Positions 45,193-59,201 of a stretch of DNA of 64,000 nt are shown here, one piece after another. The position numbers and the translations under genes were made by a program. The DNA lies in contig NZ_JOCF01000005.1 in NCBI RefSeq assembly GCF_000720635.1, positions 1 through 64,000 on the forward strand. Reading direction: 5' to 3'. This DNA is from Streptomyces sp. NRRL WC-3742. GTDB lineage: Bacteria > Actinomycetota > Actinomycetes > Streptomycetales > Streptomycetaceae. A model generated the notes under the pieces. The model searched no databases and was not told the DNA's origin. It saw nothing but the letters and a program-made list of their open reading frames with translations. Position 1 is the stretch's first letter. Every line of letters begins with the position of its first letter.

Positions 45193-45978
45193 TTAGCCTA
45201 CTGCCTGGTCACGGTAGCGCACGATCTTGACGAACTCGTCGGCGTCCAGGGAGGCACCGCCGATCAGGCCGCCGTCGATGTCGGGCTTGGCCATCAGGCC
45301 GGCCGCACTGGAGGACTTGACCGAGCCGCCGTACAGGACGCGGACCTTGCCGGCCAGCTCGGCGTCGTACAGCTCGGCCAGGCGCGCGCGGATGGCGGCG
45401 CAGACCTCCTGCGCGTCCTCCGGGGTGGCCACCTCGCCGGTGCCGATCGCCCAGACCGGCTCGTAGGCGACGACGATCGACTCGGCCTGGTCGGCCGGGA
45501 CGCCGTCGAGGGCGCCGTCCAGCTGGGCCAGGGTGTACTCGACGTGCGTGCCGGCCTTGCGGATCTCCAGCGGCTCGCCGATGCACAGGATCGGGGTGAC
45601 CCCGGCGCGGTAGGCGGCCTTGACCTTGGCGTTGACGATCTCCTCGTTCTCGCCGTGGTACTGGCGGCGCTCGGAGTGGCCGATCACCGCGTAGGTGCAC
45701 TTGAGCCGGGCCAGCATCGGGCCGGAGATCTCGCCGGTGTAGGCGCCGGAGTCGTGCTGGGAGATGTCCTGCGAGCCGTACTTGATCTTCAGCTTGTCGC
45801 CGTCGACCAGGGTCTGGACCGAACGCAGGTCGGTGAAGGGCACCAGGACGGCGACCTCGACGGCCTCGTAGTCCTTGTCGGCCAGGGTGAAGGCCAGCTT
45901 CTGGGTGTGGCGGATGGCCTCGTAGTGGTCGAGGTTCATCTTCCAGTTGCCCGCCATCAGCGGGAGACGGTCAGTCAT
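45193..45978 (-). CDS. tpiA: Triosephosphate isomerase
   Basis: 261 residues from ATG 45978. GNWKMN (substrate lysine), [11 protein letters not shown] (catalytic His) and [13 protein letters not shown] (catalytic Glu) are all in place, and the phosphate loop is [11 protein letters not shown]. Four bases after the pgk stop, so cotranscribed with pgk. Confidence 0.97.
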   Translation of the reverse strand: MTDRLPLMAGNWKMNLDHYEAIRHTQKLAFTLADKDYEAVEVAVLVPFTDLRSVQTLVDGDKLKIKYGSQDISQHDSGAYTGEISGPMLARLKCTYAVIGHSERRQYHGENEEIVNAKVKAAYRAGVTPILCIGEPLEIRKAGTHVEYTLAQLDGALDGVPADQAESIVVAYEPVWAIGTGEVATPEDAQEVCAAIRARLAELYDAELAGKVRVLYGGSVKSSSAAGLMAKPDIDGGLIGGASLDADEFVKIVRYRDQAVG

Positions 45979-45982
45979 GCTT

Positions 45983-47185
45983 TCAGCCTTCCAGGGCGGT
46001 GAGACCGGGGAGCTGCTTGCCCTCCAGGTACTCCAGGCTCGCGCCACCGCCGGTCGAGATGTGCCCGAACTTCGTCTCGTCGAAGCCCAGGATGCGGACG
46101 GCCGCGGCGGAGTCACCGCCGCCGACGACGGTGAACGCGTCGCTGTCGACCAGGGCCTGCGCGACGGCGGAGGTGCCGCCGGCGTAGTCCGGGTGCTCGA
46201 AGACGCCCATCGGGCCGTTCCAGAACACCGTGCCGGCGTCGGCCAGCTTGGCCGCGAACAGCTCGCGGGTCTTCGGGCCGATGTCCAGGCCCTCCTTGTC
46301 GGCGGGGATCCCGTCCGCGTCGACGGTCTCGAAGTCCGCCGGGGCCTTGGTCTTGAGGTCCGGGAACTCGGCGGAGACCAGGACGTCCACCGGCAGGACG
46401 AACTCGACGCCGGTCTCCTCGGCGCGCTTGAGGTAGTCCAGGACGGTCGGGATCTGGTCCGCCTGCAGCAGCGAGATGCCGACCTCGTGGCCCTTGGCCT
46501 TGAGGAAGGTGTACGCCATGCCGCCGCCGATCAGGATGCGGTCGGCCTTCTTCAGCAGGTTGTCGATCACGCCGAGCTTGTCGGAGACCTTGGCACCGCC
46601 GAGCACGACGACGTACGGGCGGGCGACCTCGTCGGTCAGGCGCTTGAGCACACCGACCTCGGTGGCGATCAGGTCGCCGGCGGCGTGCGGCAGCAGGGCC
46701 GGCAGGTCGAACACGGAGGCGTGCTTGCGGTGCACGGCGCCGAAGCCGTCACCGACGTAGAGGTCCGCGAGGGCGGCGAGCTGCTCGGCGAAAGCCTTGC
46801 GCTCGGCGTCGTCCTTGCTGGTCTCGCCGGCGTTGAAGCGGAGGTTCTCCAGCAGCGCGACCTCGCCCTCGCCCAGCGCGGCGACGGCGGCCGTGGCGCT
46901 CCCGCCGACGGTGTCGGTGGCGAAGGCGACGGGACGGCCGAGGATCTCACCGAGGCGCGCGGCCACGGGGGCGAGCGAGAACTTCGGGTCCGGCTCGCCC
47001 TTGGGGCGGCCGAGGTGCGAGGCGACGACGACCTTCGCGCCGCGCGCGAGGAGCTTGGCGATGGTCGGCGCGACGGCGCGGATGCGGCCGTCGTCGGTGA
47101 TCGTGCTGCCGTCCAGCGGGACGTTCAGGTCGGCTCGGACGAAGACGCGCTTGCCTGCGACGTCGAGGTCTTCGATGGTCTTCAC
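45983..47185 (-). CDS. pgk: Phosphoglycerate kinase
   Basis: 400 residues. The N-terminal [14 protein letters not shown], the hinge region [14 protein letters not shown] and the C-terminal nucleotide loop [12 protein letters not shown] are family signatures. It makes ATP from 1,3-bisphosphoglycerate. Between it and gap lies a terminator, so pgk-tpiA likely has its own promoter in 47186-47267. Confidence 0.97.
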   Translation of the reverse strand: MKTIEDLDVAGKRVFVRADLNVPLDGSTITDDGRIRAVAPTIAKLLARGAKVVVASHLGRPKGEPDPKFSLAPVAARLGEILGRPVAFATDTVGGSATAAVAALGEGEVALLENLRFNAGETSKDDAERKAFAEQLAALADLYVGDGFGAVHRKHASVFDLPALLPHAAGDLIATEVGVLKRLTDEVARPYVVVLGGAKVSDKLGVIDNLLKKADRILIGGGMAYTFLKAKGHEVGISLLQADQIPTVLDYLKRAEETGVEFVLPVDVLVSAEFPDLKTKAPADFETVDADGIPADKEGLDIGPKTRELFAAKLADAGTVFWNGPMGVFEHPDYAGGTSAVAQALVDSDAFTVVGGGDSAAAVRILGFDETKFGHISTGGGASLEYLEGKQLPGLTALEG

Positions 47186-47267
47186 GGGTTCTTCGGTCTC
47201 CTGGGGAGATGGGATGCGCAGAGAGGCGGCACGGCGCAGGGGCCGCCTGGGAAGTCTTGAGCGCGGC

Positions 47268-47308
47268 GCGAGGGCCCGGTCGGCGTCGTGCGCCGTCCGG
47301 GCCCTCGC
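47268..47308 (-). terminator. gap terminator
   Basis: 12-bp stem GCGAGGGCCCGG with its complement, a T:T mismatch and an inner 5-bp CGGCG/CGCCG stem; 28 bases after the gap stop. Confidence 0.88.
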
Positions 47309-47335
47309 CCCTACATCACGTCAGCTCCCAACGCG

Positions 47336-48358
<1,023 letters not shown>

Positions 48359-48541
48359 TTAGGTACGCCGGCGCGAAAGCCGACGGGGATGAGATTTGGG
48401 AAGTCCCCGACCGCCTATGACCCTACCTCTCCCGGGCCTGGGAGGGCACATCGCGCCGCCTGGTGAGACTGGGCGTGGCGCGGCGCAACCCCCATTTCAG
48501 GCCGTCCGTCCCTGGTTCGCCGGGCAGTTGGTCCCGAGGCC

Positions 48542-48557
48542 ATTGGTCTCTACCAAT
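48542..48557. promoter_or_regulatory. DasR-like palindrome upstream of gap
   Basis: ATTGGT-CTCT-ACCAAT, 12 of 16 bases matching the DasR element. It shares its arms with the site at 29055-29070. Confidence 0.45.
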
Positions 48558-48585
48558 TTGTCAGTACGGCCGGACCCGGGTACGG

Positions 48586-48624
48586 CTCACGGCCGGCACC
48601 CCTCCTCGGGGTACCGGCCGTGAG
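48586..48624 (-). terminator. whiA terminator
   Basis: 11-bp stem CTCACGGCCGG with its complement, an internal mismatch and a 5-bp ACCCC/GGGGT top; 36 bases past the whiA stop. Confidence 0.88.
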
Positions 48625-48659
48625 TCGTCGCGGACCGCGGTCGCTGCGGACCGCCGCGG

Positions 48660-49640
48660 TCAGTTCATCGCCATCTCGTCGGTCAGGCTCGCCTCGGTGC
48701 TCGGCAGGCCGAGCTCGGAGGCCCGCTTGTCGGCCATCGCCAGCAGCCGGCGGATCCGGCCGGCCACCGCGTCCTTGGTCAGCGGCGGGTCGGCGAGCGC
48801 GCCCAGCTCCTCCAGCGACGCCTGCTTGTGCTGCATCCGCAGCTGGCCCGCCGCGGCCAGGTGCTCGGGCACCTCCTCGCCGAGGATCTCCAGCGCGCGC
48901 TGCACCCGGGCGCCGGCCGCCACCGCGGCGCGGGCCGAGCGGCGCAGGTTGGCGTCGTCGAAGTTGGCCAGCCGGTTGGCGGTGGCCCGCACCTCGCGGC
49001 GCATCCGGCGCTCCTCCCAGGCGAGCACCGACTCGTGCGCGCCCAGGCGGGTCAGCAGCGCGCCGATCGCGTCGCCGTCGCGGATCACCACCCGGTCCAC
49101 GCCGCGCACCTCGCGGGCCTTGGCCGGGATGCCGAGCCTGCGGGCGGCGCCGACCAGGGCGAGGGCCGCCTCGGAGCCGGGGCAGGTGATCTCCAGCGAG
49201 GAGGAGCGGCCCGGCTCGGTGAGCGAGCCGTGCGCCAGGAAGGCCCCGCGCCACGCCGCCTCGGCGTCGCAGGTCGCCCCGGAGACGACCGCCGGGGGCA
49301 GGCCCCGGATCGGGCGGCCCCTACCGTCCACGAGCCCGGTCTGGCGCGCGAGCAGCTCGCCGTCCTTGACGACCCGCACGACGAAGCGGCTGCCGCGCCG
49401 CAGGCCGCCGGGGGCCATCACCACCAGGTCCGAGGAGTGCCCGAAGATCTCCAGGAGGTCCTTGCGCAGCCGCCGCGCCGCCGCTCCGGTGTCCAGCTCC
49501 GCCTCGATCACGATGCGGCCGCTCACGATGTGCAGTCCGCCCGCGAACCGCAGGATCGCCGACACCTCCGCCTTGCGACAGCAGGCCCGGGTGACCGGGA
49601 GCCGGCTGATCTCGTCCTTCACCGCTGGAGTCATCGCCAT
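48660..49640 (-). CDS. whiA: Sporulation regulator WhiA
   Basis: 326 residues from ATG 49640, which has GGAAGGA at good distance (ATG 49634 is two codons on). The LAGLIDADG-like N-terminal domain begins [29 protein letters not shown] (first motif around residues 6-34). The C-terminal HTH ends [19 protein letters not shown]. It acts with WhiB to switch aerial hyphae to sporulation septation. Its start overlaps the yvcK stop by 10 bases. Confidence 0.96.
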   Translation of the reverse strand: MAMTPAVKDEISRLPVTRACCRKAEVSAILRFAGGLHIVSGRIVIEAELDTGAAARRLRKDLLEIFGHSSDLVVMAPGGLRRGSRFVVRVVKDGELLARQTGLVDGRGRPIRGLPPAVVSGATCDAEAAWRGAFLAHGSLTEPGRSSSLEITCPGSEAALALVGAARRLGIPAKAREVRGVDRVVIRDGDAIGALLTRLGAHESVLAWEERRMRREVRATANRLANFDDANLRRSARAAVAAGARVQRALEILGEEVPEHLAAAGQLRMQHKQASLEELGALADPPLTKDAVAGRIRRLLAMADKRASELGLPSTEASLTDEMAMN

Positions 49641-50737
49641 GGCCCGATCCTTCCATGTGTCCGGAAAATCCGGTCGTACGCGGCAGCCAACAGCTCCGGG
49701 TCGTGTCGCGGGGTGCCGTCGGTCCGGGCCACCGAACCGAGCACCAGTGCGGCACCCATCCTCGTGGCCGCCTTCTCCAGACCGGCCAGGTCCGCCTGGC
49801 CGAAGGCGCCGCCCGTGACGGCGCGCTCGTCCACCAGGATCGCATCCACGGCGAGGTCGGGAGCGTGGTCGGCGATGACCTCCAGATGACGCTGCGGGGT
49901 GAATCCCTCCGTCTCGCCGGGCTGGGGGGCCAGGTTCAGGGTGAGCAGGCGGCGGGCGCGGGTCTCCACCAGCGCCTTGGCCAGCTCGGGCACCAGCAGG
50001 TGCGGCAGCACGCTGGTGAACCAGGAGCCGGGGCCGAGCACCACCCAGTCCGCCTCCCGCACGGCCGCGACGGCCTCGGGGACGGCGGGCGGCTCCTCGG
50101 GCACCAGCCGGACCGACTGCACGGTGCCCGGCGTCGCCGCCACGCTGGCCTGGCCCCGTACGGCGCCGACCTCGGCGGGGCGGGCCGGGTCGTGGCCGCG
50201 CACCGTCGCCTCGATGTCCAGCGGGACGGCCGACATCGGCAGCACCCGGCCCTGGACGTTCAGCAGCCGGCCGACCCACTCCAGGGCGGCCACCGGGTCC
50301 CCCAGCTTCTCCCACAGGGCGACGATCAGCAGGTTGCCCACCGCGTGGCCGCCCAGCTCACCGTTGCCCGTGAAGCGCTGCTGGATCACCTCGGACCAGG
50401 TGCGGCCCCAGTCGTCGTCCCCGCACAGCGCGGCCAGCGCCTTGCGCAGGTCGCCCGGGGGCAGCACACCCAGTTCGCTGCGCAGCCGTCCGCTGGAGCC
50501 GCCGTCGTCGGCGACGGTGACCACGGCGGTGACGTCGCTGGTCAGGCGGCGCAGCGCGGACAGCGAGGCGGACAGGCCCTGGCCGCCGCCGAGCGCGGTG
50601 ATGCGGGGGGCGGGGTTGGCCCGGGCGGGGCTGTTGCGCGGCCGGCTGGGCGCCGGGGGCCGGACCGGACCGACCGCCCGGTCACCTCCCCTGCCCTGCG
50701 GCTGCCGCCCGGGTCCGTATCCCGCCACTCCCGCCAC
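49631..50737 (-). CDS. yvcK: YvcK/CofD-like gluconeogenesis factor
   Basis: 368 residues, GTG start after [30 protein letters not shown] and [19 protein letters not shown] are the UDP-sugar/phosphate-binding motifs of the YvcK family, followed by GNLLIVAL and [14 protein letters not shown]. YvcK binds UDP-GlcNAc and influences cell-wall synthesis in other bacteria. The first 45 residues are a low-complexity Pro/Arg/Gly extension. Member of the rapZ-yvcK-whiA trio, translationally coupled to whiA. Confidence 0.94.
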   Translation of the reverse strand: MAGVAGYGPGRQPQGRGGDRAVGPVRPPAPSRPRNSPARANPAPRITALGGGQGLSASLSALRRLTSDVTAVVTVADDGGSSGRLRSELGVLPPGDLRKALAALCGDDDWGRTWSEVIQQRFTGNGELGGHAVGNLLIVALWEKLGDPVAALEWVGRLLNVQGRVLPMSAVPLDIEATVRGHDPARPAEVGAVRGQASVAATPGTVQSVRLVPEEPPAVPEAVAAVREADWVVLGPGSWFTSVLPHLLVPELAKALVETRARRLLTLNLAPQPGETEGFTPQRHLEVIADHAPDLAVDAILVDERAVTGGAFGQADLAGLEKAATRMGAALVLGSVARTDGTPRHDPELLAAAYDRIFRTHGRIGPWR

Positions 50738-50804
50738 GAATCACCTCGCGTTCCTCCCCCGCCACCGGCTGCGCCGGGGGGTCGTCCGGCGAGAAGGAGG
50801 CGGA

Positions 50805-51689
50805 CTATTCCCGTCCCATGTCACGGTGGACGAGCACCGTCTCGACTCCGTCGGCGATGAGACGCTTGGTCAGACGCTCGGACATGGCGACGCTGCGGTG
50901 CTTGCCACCGGTGCAGCCTACGGCAAGCGTCATGTAACGCTTCCCTTCGCGGCGGTAGCCCTCCGCGACGATGCGCAGCAGATCGGCGTAGCCGTCCAGG
51001 AACTCGTTGGCCCCGGGCTGCTGGAAGACGTAGTCGGCGACGTCCGCGTCGGTGCCGGTGCGGGCGCGCAGCTCGGGGACCCAGTGGGGGTTGGGCAGGA
51101 AGCGGCAGTCCACGACGAGGTCGGCGTCGACGGGCAGGCCGTACTTGAAGCCGAAGGACATCACGGTGGCGCGCAGCTCGGGCTCGTCGTGGTCGGCGAA
51201 CTGGGCGTCGAGCTTGGCGCGCAGCTGGTGCACGTTGAGGTTGGAGGTGTCGATCACCAGGTCGGCCTCGCCGCGCAGGTCGCGCAGGAGGTCGCGCTCC
51301 TGGGCGATGCCGTCGACGATGCGGCCGTCGGCCTGGAGCGGGTGGGGGCGGCGCACGTTCTCGAAGCGGCGCACCAGGGCCTCGTCGGAGGAGTCGAGGA
51401 AGATCACCCGCAGGCGCACGCCCCGCTTCTCCAGCTCGTCGAGGGAGGTGAGCAGGTCGTCGAAGAACTGGCGGCCGCGCACGTCCACGACCACGCCGAT
51501 CCTGGCGACGTTGCCCTGGGAGCGGGCGCCGAGGTCGACCATGGTCGGGATCAGGGCGGGCGGCAGGTTGTCGACCACGAACCAGCCGAGGTCCTCCAGG
51601 CACTTGGCCGCGGTGGAGCGGCCGGCTCCGGACATGCCGGAGATGATCACCAGCTCCGGCGCGTTCTCGGCCACGTCTGACACGGTCAC
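50805..51689 (-). CDS. rapZ: RapZ-family nucleotide-binding protein
   Basis: 294 residues from GTG 51689 (GTG 51683 is two codons on). The Walker A-like ISGMSGAGRSTAAK has Arg where Lys is usual, as in other actinobacterial members. DTSNLNVHQL and the C-terminal VGCTGGKHRSVAMSERL are family signatures. In E. coli RapZ controls GlmS through small RNAs; the actinobacterial role is less clear. The start overlaps the stop of a 42-codon small ORF by 4 bases (GTGA). Confidence 0.93.
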   Translation of the reverse strand: MTVSDVAENAPELVIISGMSGAGRSTAAKCLEDLGWFVVDNLPPALIPTMVDLGARSQGNVARIGVVVDVRGRQFFDDLLTSLDELEKRGVRLRVIFLDSSDEALVRRFENVRRPHPLQADGRIVDGIAQERDLLRDLRGEADLVIDTSNLNVHQLRAKLDAQFADHDEPELRATVMSFGFKYGLPVDADLVVDCRFLPNPHWVPELRARTGTDADVADYVFQQPGANEFLDGYADLLRIVAEGYRREGKRYMTLAVGCTGGKHRSVAMSERLTKRLIADGVETVLVHRDMGRE

Positions 51690-51814
51690 TTCGGTTCCCC
51701 GCTCTCGGTCTTTCTGCTGGGGAGAACGCGTTCGGCGGCCGCGCGCTTCCCCGGCCCGGACAGGCGGGCCGCGGTGGCGGGTCGGGCCGGCTGACGGGCG
51801 GCGTCGGCCGTCAT
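51686..51814 (-). CDS. Candidate small protein (42 aa) between uvrC and rapZ
   Basis: It begins [20 protein letters not shown] and ends SGEPK, basic and Ala/Pro/Arg-rich. The ATG overlaps the uvrC stop (ATGA) and is preceded by AGGAGACGCC. Its TGA overlaps the rapZ GTG (GTGA). So it exactly bridges the two genes with 4-base overlaps at both ends, which is unlikely unless it is translated. No domain is recognised. The alternative is that it is only a coupling leader for rapZ, or the remains of an N-terminal extension. Confidence 0.6.
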   Translation of the reverse strand: MTADAARQPARPATAARLSGPGKRAAAERVLPSRKTESGEPK

Positions 51815-53910
51815 GGCGTCTCCTGGGATGGTGCGTTCTGGGGTGCTGCGGGTGCTGCCGGCGCTCCGGCGGGTGCTGCGGCCACCGACGCGGCGGCCTC
51901 GTCGGCCCCGTCCTCGATGATCTCGCCTGTCGCGGTGTTGACCGCGGGTGCGGCGGGTGTACGGGACGACAACGCCGCCGCAACAGTCTCCGCCGTGCGG
52001 CGTCCGATGCCGGGTACGGCGCAGAGTTCGTCGACGGTGGCCGCCCGGAGCCTCTTCAGCGAGCCGAAGTGCTTGAGCAGCGCCCGGCGGCGAGTCTCTC
52101 CGAGGCCCGGGACGGAGTCCAGTTCCCCGGCGGTGAGTCGCTTGGAACGCTTGGCGCGCTGGTAGGTGATCGCGAAGCGGTGGGCCTCGTCGCGCACGCG
52201 CTGGAGCAGGTAGAGGCCCTCGCTGGCGCGGGGCAGCACGACGGGGTCGTCCTCGCCGGGCAGCCAGACCTCCTCCAGGCGCTTGGCCAGGCCGCACAGG
52301 GCGACGTCGTCGATGCCGAGTTCGTCCAGGGCGCGCTTGGCGGCGGCGACCTGCGGCTGGCCGCCGTCGACCACGAGCAGCTGGGGCGGGTAGGCGAAGC
52401 GGCGGGGGCGGCCGTCCTCGGTGCGGGGGCCGTCCTCGGTCTGGGGTCCGTCCTCAGGCTGCGGGCCGTCCTCGGCGTCCTCCGCCTCGGGCACGGCCCA
52501 CTCGCCGGTCTGCTCGCGCTCCTGGAGGTAGCGGCGGAAGCGGCGACTGATCACCTCGTGCATCGAGCGGACGTCGTCCTGGCCGGCGAAGCCCTTGATC
52601 TGGAAGCGCCGGTACTCGCTCTTGCGGGCCAGGCCGTCCTCGAAGACGACCATGGAGGCCACCACGTCCTCGCCCTGGAGGTGGGAGATGTCGAAGCACT
52701 CGATGCGCAGCGGGACGGAGTCCAGCTCCAGCGCGTCGGCGATCTCCTGGAGGGCGCGGCTGCGGGTGGTCAGGTCGGAGGCCCGCTTGGTCTTGTGCAG
52801 CGCCAGCGCCTGCTGGGCGTTGCGCTGCACGGTGGCCATCAGGTCCTTCTTGTCGCCGCGCTGGGGGATGCGCAGGTCGACCTGGCTGCCGCGCAGGGAG
52901 CCGAGCCAGTCCCGTATCGGGGCGACGGGATCGGGCAGGGCGGGCACCAGCACCTCCCGGGGGACGGACTCGCCGTCGCCCCCGTACAGCTGCTGGAGGG
53001 CGTGCTCGACCAGGCCCGCGGTGTCGACGTCCTCGACCTTGTCGGTGACCCAGCCGCGCTGGCCGCGCACCCGGCCGCCGCGGACGTGGAAGATCTGTAC
53101 GGCGGCCTCGAGTTCGTCCTCGGCGACGGCGAGAAGGTCGGCGTCGGTGGCGTCGGTGAAGACGATCGCGTTCTTCTCCATGGCGCGCTTGAGGGCGCCG
53201 ATGTCGTCGCGCAGCCGGGCCGCCTTCTCGTACTCCATCTCCTCGGCGGCCTCCTGCATCTCCGTCTCCAGGCGGCGCAGGTAGTTGCCGGTGCGCCCGG
53301 CCATGAAGTCGCAGAAGTCCTCGGCCAGCTCCCGGTGTTCGTCCGCGGTGACCCTGCCGACGCAGGGCGCGGCGCACTTGCCGATGTAGCCGAGCAGGCA
53401 GGGGCGGCCGACCTGCTGGGCGCGCTTGAAGACGCCGTTGGAGCAGGTGCGGACGGGGAAGACGCGCAGCAGCAGGTCCACGGTCTCGCGGATCGCCCAG
53501 GCGTGTCCGTACGGGCCGAAGTAGCGCACGCCCTTGCGGTGCGCCCCGCGCATCACCTGGACGCGCGGGAACTCCTCGTTGAGGGTGACGGCGAGTTCCG
53601 GATAGCTCTTGTCGTCGCGGTACTTGACGTTGAAGCGGGGGTCGAACTCCTTGATCCAGGAGTACTCCAGCTGCAGCGCCTCGACCTCGGTGCCGACGAC
53701 CGTCCACTCCACCGAGGCGGCGGTGGTGACCATCGTCGCGGTGCGCGGGTGCAGGCCCGCGAGGTCCTGGAAGTACGACGTCAGGCGCTGGCGGAGGTTC
53801 TTGGCCTTGCCGACGTAGATGACCCGGCCGTGGGCGTCACGGAACTTGTAGACGCCCGGGGAGGTCGGGATCGCGCCCGGCGCCGGGCGGTAGGTGCTCG
53901 GGTCAGCCAT
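51811..53910 (-). CDS. uvrC: Excinuclease ABC subunit C
   Basis: 699 residues. N-terminal GIY-YIG nuclease ([20 protein letters not shown], from about residue 17), UVR motif near 205, RNase H-like nuclease domain ([18 protein letters not shown]) and C-terminal HhH pairs ([30 protein letters not shown]). It makes both incisions in nucleotide excision repair with UvrA and UvrB, also in this window. A Glu/Asp/Gly/Pro insert before the second nuclease is built of four 6-residue repeats encoded by 18-base units. The tail after the HhH domain is Ala/Pro-rich. Confidence 0.96.
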   Translation of the reverse strand: MADPSTYRPAPGAIPTSPGVYKFRDAHGRVIYVGKAKNLRQRLTSYFQDLAGLHPRTATMVTTAASVEWTVVGTEVEALQLEYSWIKEFDPRFNVKYRDDKSYPELAVTLNEEFPRVQVMRGAHRKGVRYFGPYGHAWAIRETVDLLLRVFPVRTCSNGVFKRAQQVGRPCLLGYIGKCAAPCVGRVTADEHRELAEDFCDFMAGRTGNYLRRLETEMQEAAEEMEYEKAARLRDDIGALKRAMEKNAIVFTDATDADLLAVAEDELEAAVQIFHVRGGRVRGQRGWVTDKVEDVDTAGLVEHALQQLYGGDGESVPREVLVPALPDPVAPIRDWLGSLRGSQVDLRIPQRGDKKDLMATVQRNAQQALALHKTKRASDLTTRSRALQEIADALELDSVPLRIECFDISHLQGEDVVASMVVFEDGLARKSEYRRFQIKGFAGQDDVRSMHEVISRRFRRYLQEREQTGEWAVPEAEDAEDGPQPEDGPQTEDGPRTEDGRPRRFAYPPQLLVVDGGQPQVAAAKRALDELGIDDVALCGLAKRLEEVWLPGEDDPVVLPRASEGLYLLQRVRDEAHRFAITYQRAKRSKRLTAGELDSVPGLGETRRRALLKHFGSLKRLRAATVDELCAVPGIGRRTAETVAAALSSRTPAAPAVNTATGEIIEDGADEAAASVAAAPAGAPAAPAAPQNAPSQETP
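52410..52481. repeat. 18-base in-frame tandem repeat in uvrC
   Basis: Four units near GGCCGTCCTCGGTCTGGG encode [18 protein letters not shown]-like hexapeptides in the linker ahead of the C-terminal nuclease domain. Copy number could vary among strains without a frameshift. Confidence 0.8.
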
Positions 53911-53952
53911 GGGTCCACCGTACCGATTTCGGCTGGAGGGAGATCAACTGCG

Positions 53953-54420
53953 TCAGCTCGCGGTCACCTTGAGGTTCCCCGCCTCGACGGCGACGGTGTA
54001 GGCGGGCAGCGGGCTGGGGGCCGGGCCCTCCTGGACGGAGCCGTCGGTGACGGAGAAGCGGCTGCCGTGGCAGGGGCACTGGATCTGCTGCTTCTTGACC
54101 TGGTCGACGATGCAGCCGGCGTGGGTGCACTTGGCGCTGAACGCCTTGAACTGGCCCTCGGTGGGCTGGGTGACGACGATCTTCTGCTCGCGGTAGACCT
54201 TGCCGCCGCCGACCGGGACGTCGGTGGCCGGGCCGAGGTCCACCGGGCCCTTGGAGGCGCTGCCCTTGTCCGAGCCGCCGGAGGAGGAGCCACCGGAGGA
54301 ACCGCCGGAGGAGGAGCCGCAGCCGGTGAGCGCCACGGCGCCGCCGGCCGCCAGGACGGCCGCCCCGCAGAGCAGGGTGCGGCGGGAGGCGGCGGGGCTG
54401 GTCTCGGGGGCCTCGGACAT
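53953..54420 (-). CDS. Rieske 2Fe-2S lipoprotein, Tat-exported
   Basis: 155 residues from ATG 54420, AGGAG 9 bases upstream. ASRRTLLCGAAVLAAGG is a twin-arginine signal ending in the lipobox LTGC. A Ser/Gly linker (about 40-62) precedes the Rieske domain with KCTHAGCIV and CPCHGSRFS ligands. Such proteins are folded with their cluster before export and act as extracytoplasmic electron carriers; the partner is unknown. It lies between uvrC and uvrA in the same orientation. Confidence 0.9.
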   Translation of the reverse strand: MSEAPETSPAASRRTLLCGAAVLAAGGAVALTGCGSSSGGSSGGSSSGGSDKGSASKGPVDLGPATDVPVGGGKVYREQKIVVTQPTEGQFKAFSAKCTHAGCIVDQVKKQQIQCPCHGSRFSVTDGSVQEGPAPSPLPAYTVAVEAGNLKVTAS

Positions 54421-54471
54421 CGGTTGCGCTCCTACGGTTGCTGCTGCGAGGGACCACGGAAGTCTATGCGG

Positions 54472-54517
54472 CACGCACCCCGCCGCTCCCGTGGTCCCGG
54501 GAGCGGCGGGGTGCGTG
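54472..54517 (-). terminator. uvrA terminator
   Basis: Perfect 19-bp stem (CACGCACCCCGCCGCTCCC with its complement) and an 8-base loop, directly after the uvrA stop at 54524. Confidence 0.93.
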
Positions 54518-54523
54518 GACGGG

Positions 54524-57436
<2,913 letters not shown>

Positions 57437-57699
57437 AGCTTCTGGCGCCTTTCTCCGGGACGAGACAGCTGGCGTTTGAGTGCGTGTTCTTCTTCAAGGA
57501 TGCGGCAGCCAGCCTATAGCTCAGACGTTCGAATATCGACCTTGTCCAGCCGAGTCCACCCGAACGAGTGAGGGCGCCTCGCCGACCGTCCGCACCCGGA
57601 CCGAAAACCCCCTGCTCAGGGCCGTGGTTCGGCGATAGCGTCGACTGGTCAACGAGTGAAACCCGTGTGGGCAACGCGCCCCGACCGAAGGCAGATCCC

Positions 57700-58431
57700 A
57701 TGACCGATCCGCAGTCCGCCGCCACCTCCTGGCTGAACCGGGTCGAGGAGGCCACCGCACGCCTGCTGTCCACCGTCGCCGGGCTCGCGCCCGAGGCCGT
57801 CGCCGAGCCCTCCGCCCTCCCCGGCTGGACCCGGGGCCACGTCCTCGCCCACCTCGCCCGCAACGCGGACTCCCTGGTCAACCTGCTCGAGGGCCTCCCC
57901 CAGTACGCGAGCGACGGGGCCCGCGACGGCGACATCGAGCGCGACGCGCCCCGCCCGCTCGAGGTCCACCTCGCCGACCTGCGCGACTCCCACGCGCGGC
58001 TCGCCGCCAAGGCTTCCTCGACGACCGCCGAAGCCTGGGGCCGCGAGGTCAGGCACCGCACCGGCTACCTCTTCCCGGCCCACGAGATCCCGATGAAGCG
58101 CCTGCTGGAGGTCGAGTACCACCACGTCGACCTCGCCGCCGGCTACACCCCGGCGCAGTGGCCGGAGGAGTTCGCCATCGACGAGTTCCACCGGCTCACG
58201 GCGCAGCTGCACGGCACCGACCTGCCCCTCACCGAGGTGCACGCCGAGGACACCGGGCGGTTCGGAACGATCGGCAGCAGCACGCCCGACGCCGACGGCC
58301 GCAGCTTCGCAGAGCTCACCGTCGAGGGCCCCCAGCGCGCCCTCACCGCCTGGCTCTCCGGCCGCTCCGACGGGGCCGACCTGCGCCGCACCCCCGACAC
58401 CGCGCTCCCCCAGCTTCCGCCGATGGGCTGA
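57700..58431 (+). CDS. Maleylpyruvate isomerase-type mycothiol-dependent enzyme (DinB superfamily)
   Basis: 243 residues from ATG 57700 with GAAGG about 9 bases upstream. The DinB-like four-helix N-terminal part starts SWLNRVEEATARLLSTVAGL and includes LPGWTRGHVLAHLARNADSL, whose histidines with those in EVEYHHVDLAAGY form the metal site. The C-terminal MDMPI domain follows. It uses mycothiol as cofactor, often for isomerisation or detoxification; the substrate here is unknown. Confidence 0.9.
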   Translation: MTDPQSAATSWLNRVEEATARLLSTVAGLAPEAVAEPSALPGWTRGHVLAHLARNADSLVNLLEGLPQYASDGARDGDIERDAPRPLEVHLADLRDSHARLAAKASSTTAEAWGREVRHRTGYLFPAHEIPMKRLLEVEYHHVDLAAGYTPAQWPEEFAIDEFHRLTAQLHGTDLPLTEVHAEDTGRFGTIGSSTPDADGRSFAELTVEGPQRALTAWLSGRSDGADLRRTPDTALPQLPPMG

Positions 58432-58476
58432 GGGCGCGAGGATGATCCCAGAAGCGACTGGAGAGGGAGCGGACGA

Positions 58477-59130
58477 ATGACGTACCACGGAGCGGTCAAG
58501 GTCGGCGGACCGCCGGACGTACGGGAGCTGGCCCACCTGATCATCTCCAAGGTGGCCGTGGGCCCGTTCGACAACAACGCCTACCTGCTGCGCTGCCGGG
58601 CCACCGACGAACAGTTGCTGATCGACGCGGCCGCCGACGCCCCGGTGCTGCTGGAGACGGTCGGCGACGACCTGGAGACGGTGGTCACCACCCACCGCCA
58701 CCACGACCACTGGGCGGCGCTCGCCGAGGTGGTCGCCACCACCGGCGCCCGCACCGCCGCCGGGGAGCACGACGCCGAGGGCATCGACGTCCCCACCGAA
58801 CTGCTGCTCGCCGACGGCGACAAGCTGCGCGTCGGCGAGGTCGAACTCACCGTCCGCCACCTGGTCGGCCACACCCCGGGCGCCATCGTCCTGATCTACG
58901 ACGACCCCCAGGGCCACCCCCACGTCTTCACCGGCGACTGCCTCTTCCCCGGCGGCGTCGGCAACACGTGGGGCGACCCGGAGGCGTTCCGCACGCTCTA
59001 CCGCGACGTCACCGAGAAGATCTTCGCCCCCCTCCCCGACGAAGCCTGGGTCTACCCCGGCCACGGCAACGACACCACCCTCGGCGCGGAGCGCCCCCAC
59101 CTCGAGGAATGGCGCGAACGCGGCTGGTGA
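58477..59130 (+). CDS. MBL-fold metallo-hydrolase (glyoxalase II-like)
   Basis: 217 residues. The zinc-binding signature THRHHDHW (about residues 70-77), LVGHTPGAIVL, FTGDCLFPGGVGNT and the final PGHGNDTTLGAERPHLEEW match the glyoxalase II/hydroxyacylglutathione hydrolase-like group. Next to a mycothiol-dependent enzyme, it may hydrolyse mycothiol thioesters; that is inference from context. 45 bases after the previous gene, probably cotranscribed. Confidence 0.9.
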   Translation: MTYHGAVKVGGPPDVRELAHLIISKVAVGPFDNNAYLLRCRATDEQLLIDAAADAPVLLETVGDDLETVVTTHRHHDHWAALAEVVATTGARTAAGEHDAEGIDVPTELLLADGDKLRVGEVELTVRHLVGHTPGAIVLIYDDPQGHPHVFTGDCLFPGGVGNTWGDPEAFRTLYRDVTEKIFAPLPDEAWVYPGHGNDTTLGAERPHLEEWRERGW

Positions 59131-59147
59131 CCGCACGCCCGCAGCGC

Positions 59148-59188
59148 CGAGCCCCGCCGCCGGATGCGTGATCCGGCGGCGGGGCTCG
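59148..59188. terminator. Bidirectional terminator
   Basis: Perfect 17-bp stem CGAGCCCCGCCGCCGGA with its complement and a 7-base loop, between the MBL gene and converging terC. Confidence 0.93.
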
Positions 59189-59201
59189 TGGGTGGTGCGG
59201 G

